From CBDIHP01 sp965279195 (GTDB lineage Bacteria; Planctomycetota; Planctomycetia; Isosphaerales; Isosphaeraceae): DNA of 64,000 nt. Positions 26,487 through 36,097 of the stretch are shown here, one piece after another. Where the stretch lies: NCBI GenBank assembly GCA_965279195.1, contig CBDIHP010000035.1:124001-188000 (forward strand), in the 5' to 3' direction. Made by a program: the position numbers and the translations under genes. Every line of letters starts with the position of its first letter. Positions within the stretch are counted from its first letter, which is position 1. The notes beneath the pieces were generated by a model, which was given only the letters and a program-made list of their open reading frames with translations, had not been told where the DNA came from and made no database searches.

Positions 26487-28730
26487 ATGGACGGACTCGT
26501 GCCCTATGCCTCCGGCCCGCCCCTGCGGCCGTCGACGGCCCCGCTGACCGCCCATGCCCACGCGCATGCCGTCCACTACGCGGTCGGCCACTCCTCGGGC
26601 GAGGAGCATAACCCCCTGGCCAAGACCCCCGCCGACTACCTCCGCGCCGTCCGGCAGCGGTTCTGGGTCGTCCTCGCCGTGGCCGCCCCGATCATCGTCG
26701 GTGCGACCCTGCTGGTCCTGCGGATGCCCGCGGTCTACCAGGTCACGGCCGAGGTCATCATCGAGCCGCCCCGACCGAATTCGTCGGTCATCAGCATCGT
26801 CAACCCGAACCTCGCCCCAAAGAGCGAGGACGGGGACGACAAGTTCATGGCCAATAAGATCACCCTCCTGCGCAGCAAGAGCCTGATCCAGAGCGTCCTG
26901 AGCGACCCGGCCCTGGGCTTCGTCGCCCTGCCGGGCAGCGACGACCCGGCCGGCGAGGTCAGCCTCAAACTAACGACCCGGAACATCCCCAAGACCAATT
27001 TCGTGCAGGTCTCGCTCGAAGGGGATGACCCGCTCCGGACGACCCGGCTCCTGAACTACCTCCTGGACAAGTTCAAGGAGAAGGTCCAGCTCGAGAGCAA
27101 TGACTCGATCGAGACCTCCAAGCAGATCGTCAACACCAGCCTGGGGACCTTGAACGCCGAGCTGAAGGCCCTGGACACCAAGCTCTACGAGCTGATCCGC
27201 AGCTCGAACTCCATCGGGATCGGCGGCAAGTCGATCAAGATGCAGGAATTCGAGAACCTCGGCGACCTCGTCCGGGCCAAGAAGGCCGAGTACGAGAGCC
27301 TGTCCCGCAATTTCCAGCTCAAGGACATGGACCATCCCCAGGGGGCGAATCCTTACCAGGGGCAGATCGAGAACCTCAAGCAGCGGATCCAGCTCAGGCA
27401 GAAGCAACTGAACAACGTCCGTCGCGCCGCCCGCAACGCCGCCAGCGACCCCGCCTTCCTGAACGCCTACCAGGAACTCGCGACGCTGACCCAGCAACTC
27501 CACGAGCTGGAGACGCCCCAGGCCGATGTCTCGCACGACCAGGCCGACTCGATCCTCGCCGGGGCCCGGGACGAAATCGCTCAGATCGACGACCAGCGCA
27601 AGGCGGCACTCCGGGAGATGAAAGATGCCTTGCCGGAGTACCAGGACTACCTGAAATACACCGACGCTCGCGAGCAGAAGGCCCGGCAGATCGCCGAGCT
27701 GAACGAGCAGCTGTCGGAGTTCGAGATCCTGTCGAAGACCCGGAACAGCCCGGTTACCGTCACGGTCCAGGCCTCAGAGCCGACCAGTCCGATCAAGCCC
27801 AAGCGGTCGCTCTACATCGCGGCGGCCGTCTTCTTCGCCTTCGGGCTGGGGATCGGCCTGGTCTGCCTGGTCGAGCACCTGGACCACTCGGTCAAGGTCC
27901 CCGAGCACCTCACCGCCGGGCTCGGCCTGCCGCTGTTCGGCGTGGTGCCCTGGATCCACCGCAGCGCCTTGAACCACAAGGGGGGGCACCTCTGGGTCCA
28001 GGGGGCCCTCGACTCCCACGAGGCCGACGCCTACCGGAACCTCCGGGCAAGCCTCCTCGGCGTGGCCTGCGCCAAGACCCGGCTCCGGACGATCCTGATC
28101 ACCAGTGCCAAGTCGCACGAGGGCAAGTCCACCACCGCCCTGAACCTGGCCACCACCTGCGCCCGGGCCGGCGAACGGACCCTGCTCATGGACGTGGACC
28201 TCCGCCGCTCCAGCCTGGGGGACGTCTTCCCGGTGGACGAGCACGAGCTGGGCCTGGTGGACGTCCTCAAGGGGGAACTCCCCTGGCAGCGGACGGTCAT
28301 CTCGACCGACATCCCCAACCTCGACTTCCTGCCCACCGGCAGCACCGCCGGGGTGCCGATCGAGGTCCTGGGCAGCCGGGAACTCCGGCAGTTGCTCATC
28401 TCCCTGTCCGAGCACCACTACGATCGGATCATCATCGACGGCCCGGCGATCCTCGGCCTGGCCGACTGCCGGATGCTCGGCCGGATGGTCGACGCCTCGG
28501 TCCTGGTCGTCCGCTCCGGGGCCCTGGAACTACGGCCCCTCCAGCGGGCCAAGGCGATGCTGGAGCAGTCGAAGGTCTGGATCGCGGGGGTCGTGTTCAA
28601 CGGCGTGCGTGACGACCTCCAGAACTGGTCGAGCCTGGCCCCGGGGATGCCCCGACGGCTGTCTGGCCTCGAAGACGACGGGCTCGACGCCCCGGCGCCG
28701 CTGACCGCCCTGGCCGGCGAGTCGCACTGA
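26487..28730 (+). CDS. Polysaccharide chain-length regulator/BY-kinase (Wzc type)
   Basis: A 747-residue protein combining a Wzz-type N-terminal domain with a cytoplasmic CpsD-like ATPase. Such proteins set chain length and drive capsule or EPS export. The first membrane span is near residues 58-75 and the second near 440-462, with a long periplasmic coiled region between them. The ATPase has Walker A in SAKSHEGKSTTALN, Walker A' in LLMDVDLRRSS and Walker B in RIIIDGPAI. The usual C-terminal tyrosine cluster is missing: the last ~45 residues contain no tyrosine. Autophosphorylation as in Wzc is therefore doubtful. Start ATG 26487 is preceded by AAGGAGA. Confidence 0.9.
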   Translation: MDGLVPYASGPPLRPSTAPLTAHAHAHAVHYAVGHSSGEEHNPLAKTPADYLRAVRQRFWVVLAVAAPIIVGATLLVLRMPAVYQVTAEVIIEPPRPNSSVISIVNPNLAPKSEDGDDKFMANKITLLRSKSLIQSVLSDPALGFVALPGSDDPAGEVSLKLTTRNIPKTNFVQVSLEGDDPLRTTRLLNYLLDKFKEKVQLESNDSIETSKQIVNTSLGTLNAELKALDTKLYELIRSSNSIGIGGKSIKMQEFENLGDLVRAKKAEYESLSRNFQLKDMDHPQGANPYQGQIENLKQRIQLRQKQLNNVRRAARNAASDPAFLNAYQELATLTQQLHELETPQADVSHDQADSILAGARDEIAQIDDQRKAALREMKDALPEYQDYLKYTDAREQKARQIAELNEQLSEFEILSKTRNSPVTVTVQASEPTSPIKPKRSLYIAAAVFFAFGLGIGLVCLVEHLDHSVKVPEHLTAGLGLPLFGVVPWIHRSALNHKGGHLWVQGALDSHEADAYRNLRASLLGVACAKTRLRTILITSAKSHEGKSTTALNLATTCARAGERTLLMDVDLRRSSLGDVFPVDEHELGLVDVLKGELPWQRTVISTDIPNLDFLPTGSTAGVPIEVLGSRELRQLLISLSEHHYDRIIIDGPAILGLADCRMLGRMVDASVLVVRSGALELRPLQRAKAMLEQSKVWIAGVVFNGVRDDLQNWSSLAPGMPRRLSGLEDDGLDAPAPLTALAGESH

Positions 28731-28839
28731 CGGGCCCGATTTCGACCAACCCCATTGAGAGAACATCCCCGATGCGCGCCGGCCCCCGGGCCGACGCGGC
28801 CCTGGAGTCCCGCCGTTGTATCCTCTCCGCGTCCGCCTG

Positions 28840-30378
28840 ATGGTCCCCACCGAGCGTCTGCTCCAGGCGTCCTGGATCGCCCTCCTGGTGGGGGCGACCC
28901 TGGCGTTCGGCGGCGCGGTCTGGTGGGGCCGGCTGTTCATGGGGGGCCTGACCGCCGTCATCGTCCTGACCTGGCTGGCCCGGGTTGCGATCGAGGGCCG
29001 GCTCCGGGTCATCAAGTCGCCGGTGCCGATCCTGGGGGCGATGGTCCTCCTGCTGGGGATGTTCCAGCTCGTCTCGCTGCCGGGCTCGATCTCGTCCCGA
29101 CTCTCCCCCGTGGCCAATGACGCCTACCGCCTGGGTGTGATCCCCCGCCTGGTGTCGGCCGACGACCCCGACGCCAAGCTGCCCGAGGCCGCGCCCGTGC
29201 GGACGCCCCTGTCGCTCGACCGGGCGGCCACGCTGCGTTGGGTGGTGGGTGCCTCGGCCTGCCTGGCGATCTTCCTGGTCGCCTCGCACTACACCGACCG
29301 GCTCCAGCGGACCTACGTCATCTGGGGGGCGGTCGTCGCGGCCTTCTTCGTGGTCAACCTGTTCGCCCTGATCCAGATCGGCGGCCAGACCCGGGGGTTC
29401 TACGGGGCCTACGCGCCGGGGCTCGGGCCGAAGTGGGCCCCGGGGCTGTCGGACCTCACCCGTCAGCCGGTCGGGACCGTGATCGTGCCGAGCCAGGACG
29501 CCGGGGCGGCGATCCCGTCGTGGCCGGTCACGAAGCTGGCCTCGCCCGAGCCGATCGCGGGGTTCCTCGACGGGCCCGGCGGCTACATGGCGACCGCCTC
29601 GCTCGGCCTGCCGCTGGCCTTCGCGATCCTGCTCCAGATACTCGCCCCGCGCGGCAGCCGGCTGTCGCTGGCCGAGCGGCTCCGGGCCGGCAACAAGGGG
29701 GGGCTGGTCGTGGTCCTGGGGGGGTTGACGCTCACCTCGGGGATCCTGGTCGGCCTGTTCGGCGGGCTCTACCTGGCCTGGCCGTTCCTGGTGGCGGTGG
29801 TCCTGATCGGGCTGCCGTCGGCCTGGCCCTCGGGCCTGCGATGGGCGGGGATGGGGATGACGGCCCTGGTGCTCCTGGCCATCGGCCTGGGGATCCTGCT
29901 GGGGGACGTCTGGCCGATGATCACCCCGGGCTGGCGTTCCCCCCGGATCGACCCGGCGATGCTGACGGCGGCCTGGAAGGACGCGCTCCGGATCTCGCGG
30001 GACTTCCCCCTGGTGGGGGTCGGCCTGGGGGGGTTCGCGACCATCCAGCCGTATTACAAGTCGCAGGCCATCAGCTCGAACACGGCGTTCAGCAGCCTCC
30101 TGCAGCTGTTCGCCGAGACGGGCGTGGTGGGGCTGGGGATCCTGGCCCTGGGCCTGCTCTGGTGCCTGTTCAAGCTGTTTCGGGCCTGCCGACGGGTGGG
30201 CTCTGCCGACTTCCCGGCGGCCTTCGGGTTGATCGGCACCGCGGCGTGCTTTAGCCTGGTTTCGGCCCTGCACGGGACGGTCGAGATGGCCTCGGTCGCC
30301 CTGGCCGCGAGCGCGGTGGCCGGCACGGCCCACCGCTGGCTGGCGGGCGGGACGGATCTGTTCCTGGAGCGCGATTGA
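28840..30378 (+). CDS. O-antigen ligase/Wzy-like polymerase family membrane protein
   Basis: A 512-residue protein with about twelve hydrophobic spans and large loops. The segment MLTAAWKDALRISRDFPLVGVGLGGFATIQPYY matches the conserved periplasmic loop of the O-antigen ligase (WaaL/Wzy_C) family, where the G-x-G-G motif follows a catalytic region. I use ATG 28840; an in-frame TTG at 28816 would add eight residues. It lies between the BY-kinase and the FHA-like gene. A second, unrelated polymerase-like protein is encoded at 39468, so one of the two may be the ligase and the other the polymerase; sequence alone does not settle this. Confidence 0.8.
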   Translation: MVPTERLLQASWIALLVGATLAFGGAVWWGRLFMGGLTAVIVLTWLARVAIEGRLRVIKSPVPILGAMVLLLGMFQLVSLPGSISSRLSPVANDAYRLGVIPRLVSADDPDAKLPEAAPVRTPLSLDRAATLRWVVGASACLAIFLVASHYTDRLQRTYVIWGAVVAAFFVVNLFALIQIGGQTRGFYGAYAPGLGPKWAPGLSDLTRQPVGTVIVPSQDAGAAIPSWPVTKLASPEPIAGFLDGPGGYMATASLGLPLAFAILLQILAPRGSRLSLAERLRAGNKGGLVVVLGGLTLTSGILVGLFGGLYLAWPFLVAVVLIGLPSAWPSGLRWAGMGMTALVLLAIGLGILLGDVWPMITPGWRSPRIDPAMLTAAWKDALRISRDFPLVGVGLGGFATIQPYYKSQAISSNTAFSSLLQLFAETGVVGLGILALGLLWCLFKLFRACRRVGSADFPAAFGLIGTAACFSLVSALHGTVEMASVALAASAVAGTAHRWLAGGTDLFLERD

Positions 30379-30448
30379 GCCGCCCCTGATCGCGGCCCGG
30401 AATGAATCCGGGCCGGCCGGACGGACTCAAGGAGGAGTGGCCCCGACG

Positions 30449-33097
30449 ATGCCCGACACCGCGTTCCTGCACATCCAGGCGGACGGCGATCCGACGGCTC
30501 GCATCATCGAGCTGACGGTCGGCCCGATCCGGATCGGCCGGGGCGCCCACTGCGAGGTCCGGCTCGGGGAGCCCAGCCTGGCCGATGTCCAGTGCCTCCT
30601 GAAGCGCCGGGGGGCGTCGTGGCAGTTGCAGCCCGTCGGCCCGCCCGGCCCGGTCTGGGTCGAGGGCAAGCCGCTCGACCGCCAGCAGACCCTCGAACCG
30701 GGCGTGCCCGTGCGGGTGGGCGACCACTGGATCACGCTCCACGCCACCCCCAGCGACGGCTCGTGGGGCAGCTACGACATGCCGATCCCGGTCGAGACCC
30801 CCGGGGCCTCGGTCCACCGGATCGACCCCACCCTCTCGACCTTCGACGCCGACGCCGTCTCGGCCCGATCGGCCCGCAACCCCGAGCCCGCCCGGCCCGA
30901 CCAGGGCGACCCCGAGTCGCTCGCCGCCGAGGCCGAACGCCTGAAAGCCTGGCAGGACCGCCTGGAGCAGCGGGAGCGTTGGCTCCACGACCGCCGCGAG
31001 GAGCGGAAGTGGGAGGCCAGGCTCAAGGCCACCGGCGAGCAGCTCCGCGCCCGATCGGCCGCCACCAAGCCCCGGCCCGGACCCGCCGGCCGGCCCGAGC
31101 CGACCCCCGGCCCGGCCGCCTACAACCCGCCGCGACCCGGCTACGGCCCCAAGCCCGCCGCGACGCCGCCGCCACGCCCGGCCCCGACCGCCCGGGCCCC
31201 GCAACGCCCGGCCGGGAACGCCCCGGCCCGGCCGCAGTCGCCGCCCGACTTCTCGGCCATCCTGTCGCTGCTCAAGGCGATGCCCCTCGACCTGCCTCCG
31301 CCGGTCGCGCCGCCCCTCGCGCCGTCCCGATCGGCCGAGGCCGACGAGCGTTACGAGGGCACCGAGGCCCCCCTGATCTCGGCCACCTTCGACGAGGTCG
31401 ACGCCCTCTGCGCCGAGGCCGCCAAGGCCACCTTCCTCGACCCCGAGGTCGAGCCCGTCGCCGCCCCTCCGCAGCCGGAATTGCGGGTCGCCGACACCCC
31501 GGTCGAGGAGCCCGAGCCCACGGTTGAGGCCGAGCCGGAACCCGAGATCCAGGCCGAGGTCGCGGTCGAAGCTGTGCTGGCCACGGCCGAGGAGCACGTC
31601 TTCGAGATCGAGGCTGAGGACGAGCCGGCCCCGTTCGTGGCGGTCCTCGCCCCGGCGGTCGTCGTGCCCGAACCGGAGCCGGTCGCCCCCGAACCGATCG
31701 CCGAGCCCGAGCCGCTGCCGGCCTCGAAGCCCGAGCCGGAACTCCTGGTCCAGCACGACTTCGACACCGGGACCTTCACGACCAGCTCGCAGGACTTCTA
31801 CGCGGTCCCCCGGCCCGCCCCTGCGGTCACGCCGGCGGCCCCGGTGTTCGAGCCGGAGATGCCCGCCGGGCCCGGCCTGGCCGAGGCCCCCGAGGCCGAC
31901 TGGCCGAGCGCCCGGACGATCCTGGACTCGCAGGGGGTCAGGGAGTCGCGTGTGGTGCGTCGGGGCCGGGTGGTCCAGCGCGGGCCCCAGCCGACCACGC
32001 CGGTGGCGCCCGACGCCTGGGCGGTGCCGACCCGGATCGGCGTGCCCCTGGCCGTCGCCGGGAGCCTCCTGATGATGGCCTTCGGGTTGGGCCTGAGCCT
32101 GCTCTGGGTCCAGGACGACTCGAAGGTCAAGCTGGCCGAACGCGCGGCCGCGACCGGCTTCGCGATGCCGGGCGAGGCCGCTTTGACCGCGCCGGGGGAT
32201 CCCGAGCGGGCCTGGTACCGCACCACGGCCGCGAACCTCGGCACCTGGGCCCGGTCGATCAGCCGGGCGGAGGAGTCGGACGCCCGGGAGTCGGACGTCC
32301 GGCGCGTGCTCGACTCGGCCCGGAGCATCGCCCCGCTGGATCCGGCCTCGCGGTTCGCCCAGTCTCAGCTCAACCGGGAGTCGGGCGACGGCAAGGAGCC
32401 GGAGCGCCTGGCCCCGGGCCAGAGCCGCGACCCCCTGCTGATGGCCTGGTCAGCCGGCCGCCTCAAGGCCGAGAACAAGCCCGAATCCAGCCAGGCCCTG
32501 TACCGCAAGGCCCTGGAGATCCTGGTCGCCTCGCCGATCCGCGAGGCCGAGGCGACCGAGCGGGTCTTCGACGAGGACGCGCAGGTCCAGCGCTATGTGT
32601 TGCCGCGAGAGGCCCTGATCCGGGCGATCCTGCTCGACCTGACGGGCAAGGCCGAGGCCCCGGTGGCCGAGTGGGAGAAGGCCCTGCCGCCGTCGTCGGT
32701 GGTGGCGGTCACGGCCGCCAAGCTGCTCCGGGAGAAGGGCCGGACCGACGCCGACCGGATGCTCGTGCTGGCCGCCGAGGCCCCGTCGCCCGGCGACCGC
32801 GACCCGTCCGTCCTGGCCGAGCACCACGCCGCGCAGGGCGAGGCCCTGGCGTTGCAGGCGAAGTGGGCCGAGGCCGAGGAGTCCTACCGAATGGCCATCG
32901 CGGCCATGACCGACCTGACCTCGAAGCGTCGGTTCCAGTTCAACCTGGCGAGGATCCTGGAGCGGGAAGGCAAGGACGCGGAGCGCAAGGATCTGCTCGA
33001 GGAGATCCGGGTCCGCGAGCCGGGGGACGAATTGACCCGCCGGATCGAGGCCGGGGACGTCATCGTGTCGCCAACCGTCCGCCGACCCCGACAATGA
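30449..33097 (+). CDS. FHA-like domain protein with a membrane span and TPR-like C-terminus
   Basis: An 882-residue protein. Residues ~15-100 read as an FHA fold (GPIRIGRGAHCEVRL, then VRVGDHWITL). However, the SRxH phosphothreonine-binding loop is replaced by SLADVQ and the usual asparagine is absent, so phosphopeptide binding is doubtful. Next come ~430 residues of Pro/Ala/Glu-rich linker. A single span lies near residues 529-551 (VPLAVAGSLLMMAFGLGLSL). The C-terminal ~330 residues are helical with TPR character. The start is ATG 30449; GGAGGAG ends 11 bases before it, and the GTG at 30437 lies too close. Its place between the ligase-like gene and the exosortase suggests an assembly or scaffold role; the function is not known. 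Confidence 0.7.
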   Translation: MPDTAFLHIQADGDPTARIIELTVGPIRIGRGAHCEVRLGEPSLADVQCLLKRRGASWQLQPVGPPGPVWVEGKPLDRQQTLEPGVPVRVGDHWITLHATPSDGSWGSYDMPIPVETPGASVHRIDPTLSTFDADAVSARSARNPEPARPDQGDPESLAAEAERLKAWQDRLEQRERWLHDRREERKWEARLKATGEQLRARSAATKPRPGPAGRPEPTPGPAAYNPPRPGYGPKPAATPPPRPAPTARAPQRPAGNAPARPQSPPDFSAILSLLKAMPLDLPPPVAPPLAPSRSAEADERYEGTEAPLISATFDEVDALCAEAAKATFLDPEVEPVAAPPQPELRVADTPVEEPEPTVEAEPEPEIQAEVAVEAVLATAEEHVFEIEAEDEPAPFVAVLAPAVVVPEPEPVAPEPIAEPEPLPASKPEPELLVQHDFDTGTFTTSSQDFYAVPRPAPAVTPAAPVFEPEMPAGPGLAEAPEADWPSARTILDSQGVRESRVVRRGRVVQRGPQPTTPVAPDAWAVPTRIGVPLAVAGSLLMMAFGLGLSLLWVQDDSKVKLAERAAATGFAMPGEAALTAPGDPERAWYRTTAANLGTWARSISRAEESDARESDVRRVLDSARSIAPLDPASRFAQSQLNRESGDGKEPERLAPGQSRDPLLMAWSAGRLKAENKPESSQALYRKALEILVASPIREAEATERVFDEDAQVQRYVLPREALIRAILLDLTGKAEAPVAEWEKALPPSSVVAVTAAKLLREKGRTDADRMLVLAAEAPSPGDRDPSVLAEHHAAQGEALALQAKWAEAEESYRMAIAAMTDLTSKRRFQFNLARILEREGKDAERKDLLEEIRVREPGDELTRRIEAGDVIVSPTVRRPRQ

Positions 33098-33213
33098 TGC
33101 TGGTGGGTCGTTCGGAGCAGGGGGCCCCGGCCCGGACGATCCCGACCCTCTCCTGACGCCCGGCTCCCCGGCCCGGCGTCGCCCCCGGCGTCACCCGCGC
33201 AGAGGATTTCGAG

Positions 33214-34158
33214 ATGGCCAGCGTCAGCGTGTCGCCGAGAGCCTCGGCGAGTGTCCCGATCCCCGCACCCGGTCTGGTCGACCTGGCCCGGAGGGCCTGG
33301 TCCGACGTCGACGGCCGGGCCCGGATACTGGGCGTGGCGGCGGCCCTGGGGTTCATGGCCGTCCTGTTCTGGCAGAACCTCGCCCACTTCTACCTGATCT
33401 GGTCCACCGACGATAACTACAGCCACGGGTTCCTGGTCCCGCTCATCAGCCTCTACTTCGCCAACGAGGCCGCCCGTCGCGGGCCGATCGCGATCCGAGG
33501 GGGGCTGTGGGTCGGGGCGTCGCTCCTGCTCGTGGCCATCCTGATGCGAATCGCCACGCTCCTGATCGTGGTCGGGATCCTCGGCGACTACGGGTTCATC
33601 GTCGGGCTGGCGGGGATCGTGGCGGTGGTCTGGGGGATCGAGGCCCTCCGGCGGTTCGCCTTCGCGCTGGGGTTCCTGTTCTTCATGGTCCCCCTGCCGG
33701 TCAACCTCTACGCCGTGATCGCCTCGCCGTTGCAGCTCATGGTGAGCCAGGTGGCGAGCAGCCTCCTGAATCTCCAGGGGATCCCCGCGCTCTGCGTCGG
33801 GAACCTGATCACGCTGCCGGGCGACAACCAGATGTTCGTGGCCGAGGCGTGCAGCGGGATGCGTCAATTGACGGGATTCCTGGCCCTGACGACCGCCTGG
33901 GCGTACCTCTCGGAGCGGCCGTGGTGGCATCGGGTGATCCTGATCGGCTCGTCGATCCCGATCGCCATGCTGGCCAACGTGATCCGGGTCACCCTGACCG
34001 GGATGATCAGCCATTACGTCAACCCCCAGTTCACCATGGGGGCGTTCCACACGGCCGAGGGGCTCCTGATGATGGGCTTCGGGCTTTACCTGCTTTACGT
34101 CCAGAGCTGGGTCCTGGAGCAGGTCTCGGCCCTGGCGGGCGGCCGCGATCGGGCTTGA
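33214..34158 (+). CDS. Exosortase family transpeptidase
   Basis: A 314-residue integral membrane protein with about eight spans. The exosortase catalytic set is visible: Cys213 in AEACSGMRQLTGF, Arg258 in NVIRVTLTG and His279 in AFHTAEG. Exosortases recognise C-terminal PEP-type sorting tails and process or anchor those proteins, and their genes typically lie within EPS clusters. The EpsI gene follows 62 bases later, the standard pairing. Start ATG 33214 has AGAGGA seven bases upstream. No protein with a PEP-CTERM tail is found in this window, so substrates must be elsewhere. I do not assign a specific exosortase subclass. Confidence 0.92.
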   Translation: MASVSVSPRASASVPIPAPGLVDLARRAWSDVDGRARILGVAAALGFMAVLFWQNLAHFYLIWSTDDNYSHGFLVPLISLYFANEAARRGPIAIRGGLWVGASLLLVAILMRIATLLIVVGILGDYGFIVGLAGIVAVVWGIEALRRFAFALGFLFFMVPLPVNLYAVIASPLQLMVSQVASSLLNLQGIPALCVGNLITLPGDNQMFVAEACSGMRQLTGFLALTTAWAYLSERPWWHRVILIGSSIPIAMLANVIRVTLTGMISHYVNPQFTMGAFHTAEGLLMMGFGLYLLYVQSWVLEQVSALAGGRDRA

Positions 34159-34220
34159 TCTGCCCGGCGGCCATCCCTTCCCCTGGAATTCACTTCTCCG
34201 ACTCAAATAAGGCCAGTTCG

Positions 34221-34895
34221 ATGCAGACCAAGCTCCGACTCGGGCTCTGCCTGGGGATCCTCCTGCTGGGCACCACCAGCCTGTTCGGCCTGGAACGGCT
34301 GCACCCGACCGAGCGGACGGCGCTCCGGAAACCGTTGAACAGCCTGCCGCATCGGATCGGCGCCTGGGAGGGTCGGGACGTCGAGATGGACCCGGAGATC
34401 GTCCGGCAGTCGCAGGCCAGCGAGTACGTGAACCGGACCTACGAGAGCCCGAGGTTCCCCGGCCAGAAGCTGGCCCTGTGGGTCAACTACTCGCTCGAAG
34501 GGCTGAACATGCGGCACTCGCCGGAGATCTGCCTGCCGTCGGGGGGCTGGAAGAAAATCGAGTCGGCGACCTCGGTGCTGGCGCTGGGGGCCGGCGATGG
34601 TAAGATGATCCGCGTGAGTCGACTGGGCTACGGCCAAGGTGAACTGGTCCAGGGCATCGGGTTCTGGTACTACATCTTCGGCGAGAGTCGCCTGGAGCAC
34701 TGGGTCCGGACCCTGCCGATCACCAGCCGCAGCAGTCACGGTCGGACGACCCGGGGCTCCGGATTGACCGTCGAGGTCTTCTGGCCCGGCGACCTGGAGA
34801 AGGATTCCCCGGCGTTCCGCGACTTCGCCGCGGCCCTGCTCCGGGAGCTGGAGCCCATCCTCCCCGCCGATCGGGACACCTACCACGTCCCCTGA
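34221..34895 (+). CDS. EpsI family exosortase-associated protein
   Basis: A 224-residue protein with an N-terminal signal or anchor (LRLGLCLGILLLGTTSLFGL) and an EpsI (DUF3485) domain. The hallmark is the segment around MRHSPEICLPSGGW. The rest is a soluble extracytoplasmic domain. In other bacteria EpsI is either fused to the C-terminus of an exosortase or encoded next to it, as here. Its biochemical role is not established. The start ATG 34221 is the only one consistent with the signal segment; the frame upstream overlaps the exosortase gene out of phase. Confidence 0.9.
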   Translation: MQTKLRLGLCLGILLLGTTSLFGLERLHPTERTALRKPLNSLPHRIGAWEGRDVEMDPEIVRQSQASEYVNRTYESPRFPGQKLALWVNYSLEGLNMRHSPEICLPSGGWKKIESATSVLALGAGDGKMIRVSRLGYGQGELVQGIGFWYYIFGESRLEHWVRTLPITSRSSHGRTTRGSGLTVEVFWPGDLEKDSPAFRDFAAALLRELEPILPADRDTYHVP

Positions 34896-34984
34896 TTCGA
34901 TCGACACTTCGAAGACGTGGCGCAACCCATCCCCGGGACGGACCTTCGGGGACGAGACCGGCCGAGAGCCTCAAGGAACCTTAC

Positions 34985-35998
34985 ATGAAGCGAGCGTTGA
35001 TCACCGGTATCACCGGACAGGACGGGTCCTACCTGGTGGAGTTCCTCCTTGGCAAGCCCGACTATGAGGTCCACGGCCTCGTCCGGCGCTCAAGCACCCT
35101 GAACCGCCAGCGCATCGACCACATCTTCGCCCGGGAGGACGCGCGCCAGCGGTTCCACCTCCACTATGCCGACCTGGCCGACGCCTCCAGTTTGAGCCAG
35201 GCGGTCGAGACCATCCGGCCGGATGAGGTCTACAACCTCGGTGCCCAGAGCCACGTCCGGGTGTCGTTCGACCAGCCGCTCTACACCGCGGACGTCGTCG
35301 GCCTCGGCACCCTGCGGCTGCTCGAGGCCGTCCGCCACCTGGGCAGGAGCCACCCGGTCCGGTTCTACCAGGCGTCCAGCTCCGAGATGTTCGGCTCGGC
35401 CGCACCCCCGCAAGGGCTGGACACCCCGTTCCACCCCCGCAGCCCGTATGCCTGCGCCAAGCTCTACGGCCACTGGCAGACCATCAACTACCGCGAAGCC
35501 TACGGCATGTACGCCTGCTCGGGGATCCTCTTCAACCACGAGAGCCCCCGCCGCGGCGAGTCGTTCGTCACCCGCAAGGTCACCCTCGGTGCGGCTCGCA
35601 TCAAGGAAGGCCTGCAGAAGAAGCTGGTGATGGGCAACCTCGACGCCAAGCGCGACTGGGGCTTCGCCGGCGACTACGTCCGCGCGATGTGGCTGATGCT
35701 CCAGCAGGACACCCCCGACGACTTCGTCGTGGCGACCGGCGAGACCCACTCGGTCCACGAGTTCCTCGAGCTGACCTTCTCGCACCTCGGGCTGGACTAC
35801 AAGGACTTCGTCGAGTTCGACCCGAAGTACACCCGGCCGTCCGAGGTCGACGTCCTCCTGGGCGACCCGACCAAGGCCGAGCAGAAGCTCGGCTGGAAGC
35901 CCGAGGTCAGCTTCAAGGGACTGGTCGAGATGATGATCGAGCACGACCTCGAACTCGCCCGCCGCGAGAAGTTCAACCTCGGCTACGCCAGCAAGTAG
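34985..35998 (+). CDS. gmd: GDP-mannose 4,6-dehydratase
   Basis: A 337-residue short-chain dehydratase that converts GDP-mannose to GDP-4-keto-6-deoxymannose, the precursor of fucose, rhamnose and perosamine units. The NADP-binding motif TGITGQDGSYL is at the N-terminus, and the strongly conserved YNLGAQSHV, SSSEMFG, YxxxK (PYACAKLYGHW) and FNHESPRRGE are all present. Start ATG 34985 has AAGGAA six bases upstream. It supplies an activated deoxyhexose to the glycosyltransferases downstream; no GDP-fucose synthase or reductase is visible. The stop codon TAG is the first three bases of a dispersed repeat. Confidence 0.96.
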   Translation: MKRALITGITGQDGSYLVEFLLGKPDYEVHGLVRRSSTLNRQRIDHIFAREDARQRFHLHYADLADASSLSQAVETIRPDEVYNLGAQSHVRVSFDQPLYTADVVGLGTLRLLEAVRHLGRSHPVRFYQASSSEMFGSAAPPQGLDTPFHPRSPYACAKLYGHWQTINYREAYGMYACSGILFNHESPRRGESFVTRKVTLGAARIKEGLQKKLVMGNLDAKRDWGFAGDYVRAMWLMLQQDTPDDFVVATGETHSVHEFLELTFSHLGLDYKDFVEFDPKYTRPSEVDVLLGDPTKAEQKLGWKPEVSFKGLVEMMIEHDLELARREKFNLGYASK

Positions 35999-36015
35999 GG
36001 TGGGCACCGCCCACC
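35996..36015 (+). repeat. Palindromic repeat, family D (copy 1)
   Basis: TAGGGTGGGCACCGCCCACC forms a 7-bp hairpin (GGTGGGC, ACC, GCCCACC). Its first three bases are the gmd stop codon. An inverted copy lies at 36396-36417 and another direct copy at 39399. Similarity to the latter continues for ~38 bases. Confidence 0.8.
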
Positions 36016-36097
36016 ATCGCGTCGGCGGGACCGAAATCGAACAAGGGCGATGACCGGAATCTCCTCCGGTCACCGCCCCGATCCCGCAAGCAACCCC

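Noticed and set aside
33507..34220. N-terminal extension of EpsI
   Set aside because: Lies out of frame within the exosortase gene; the signal segment starts at ATG 34221.
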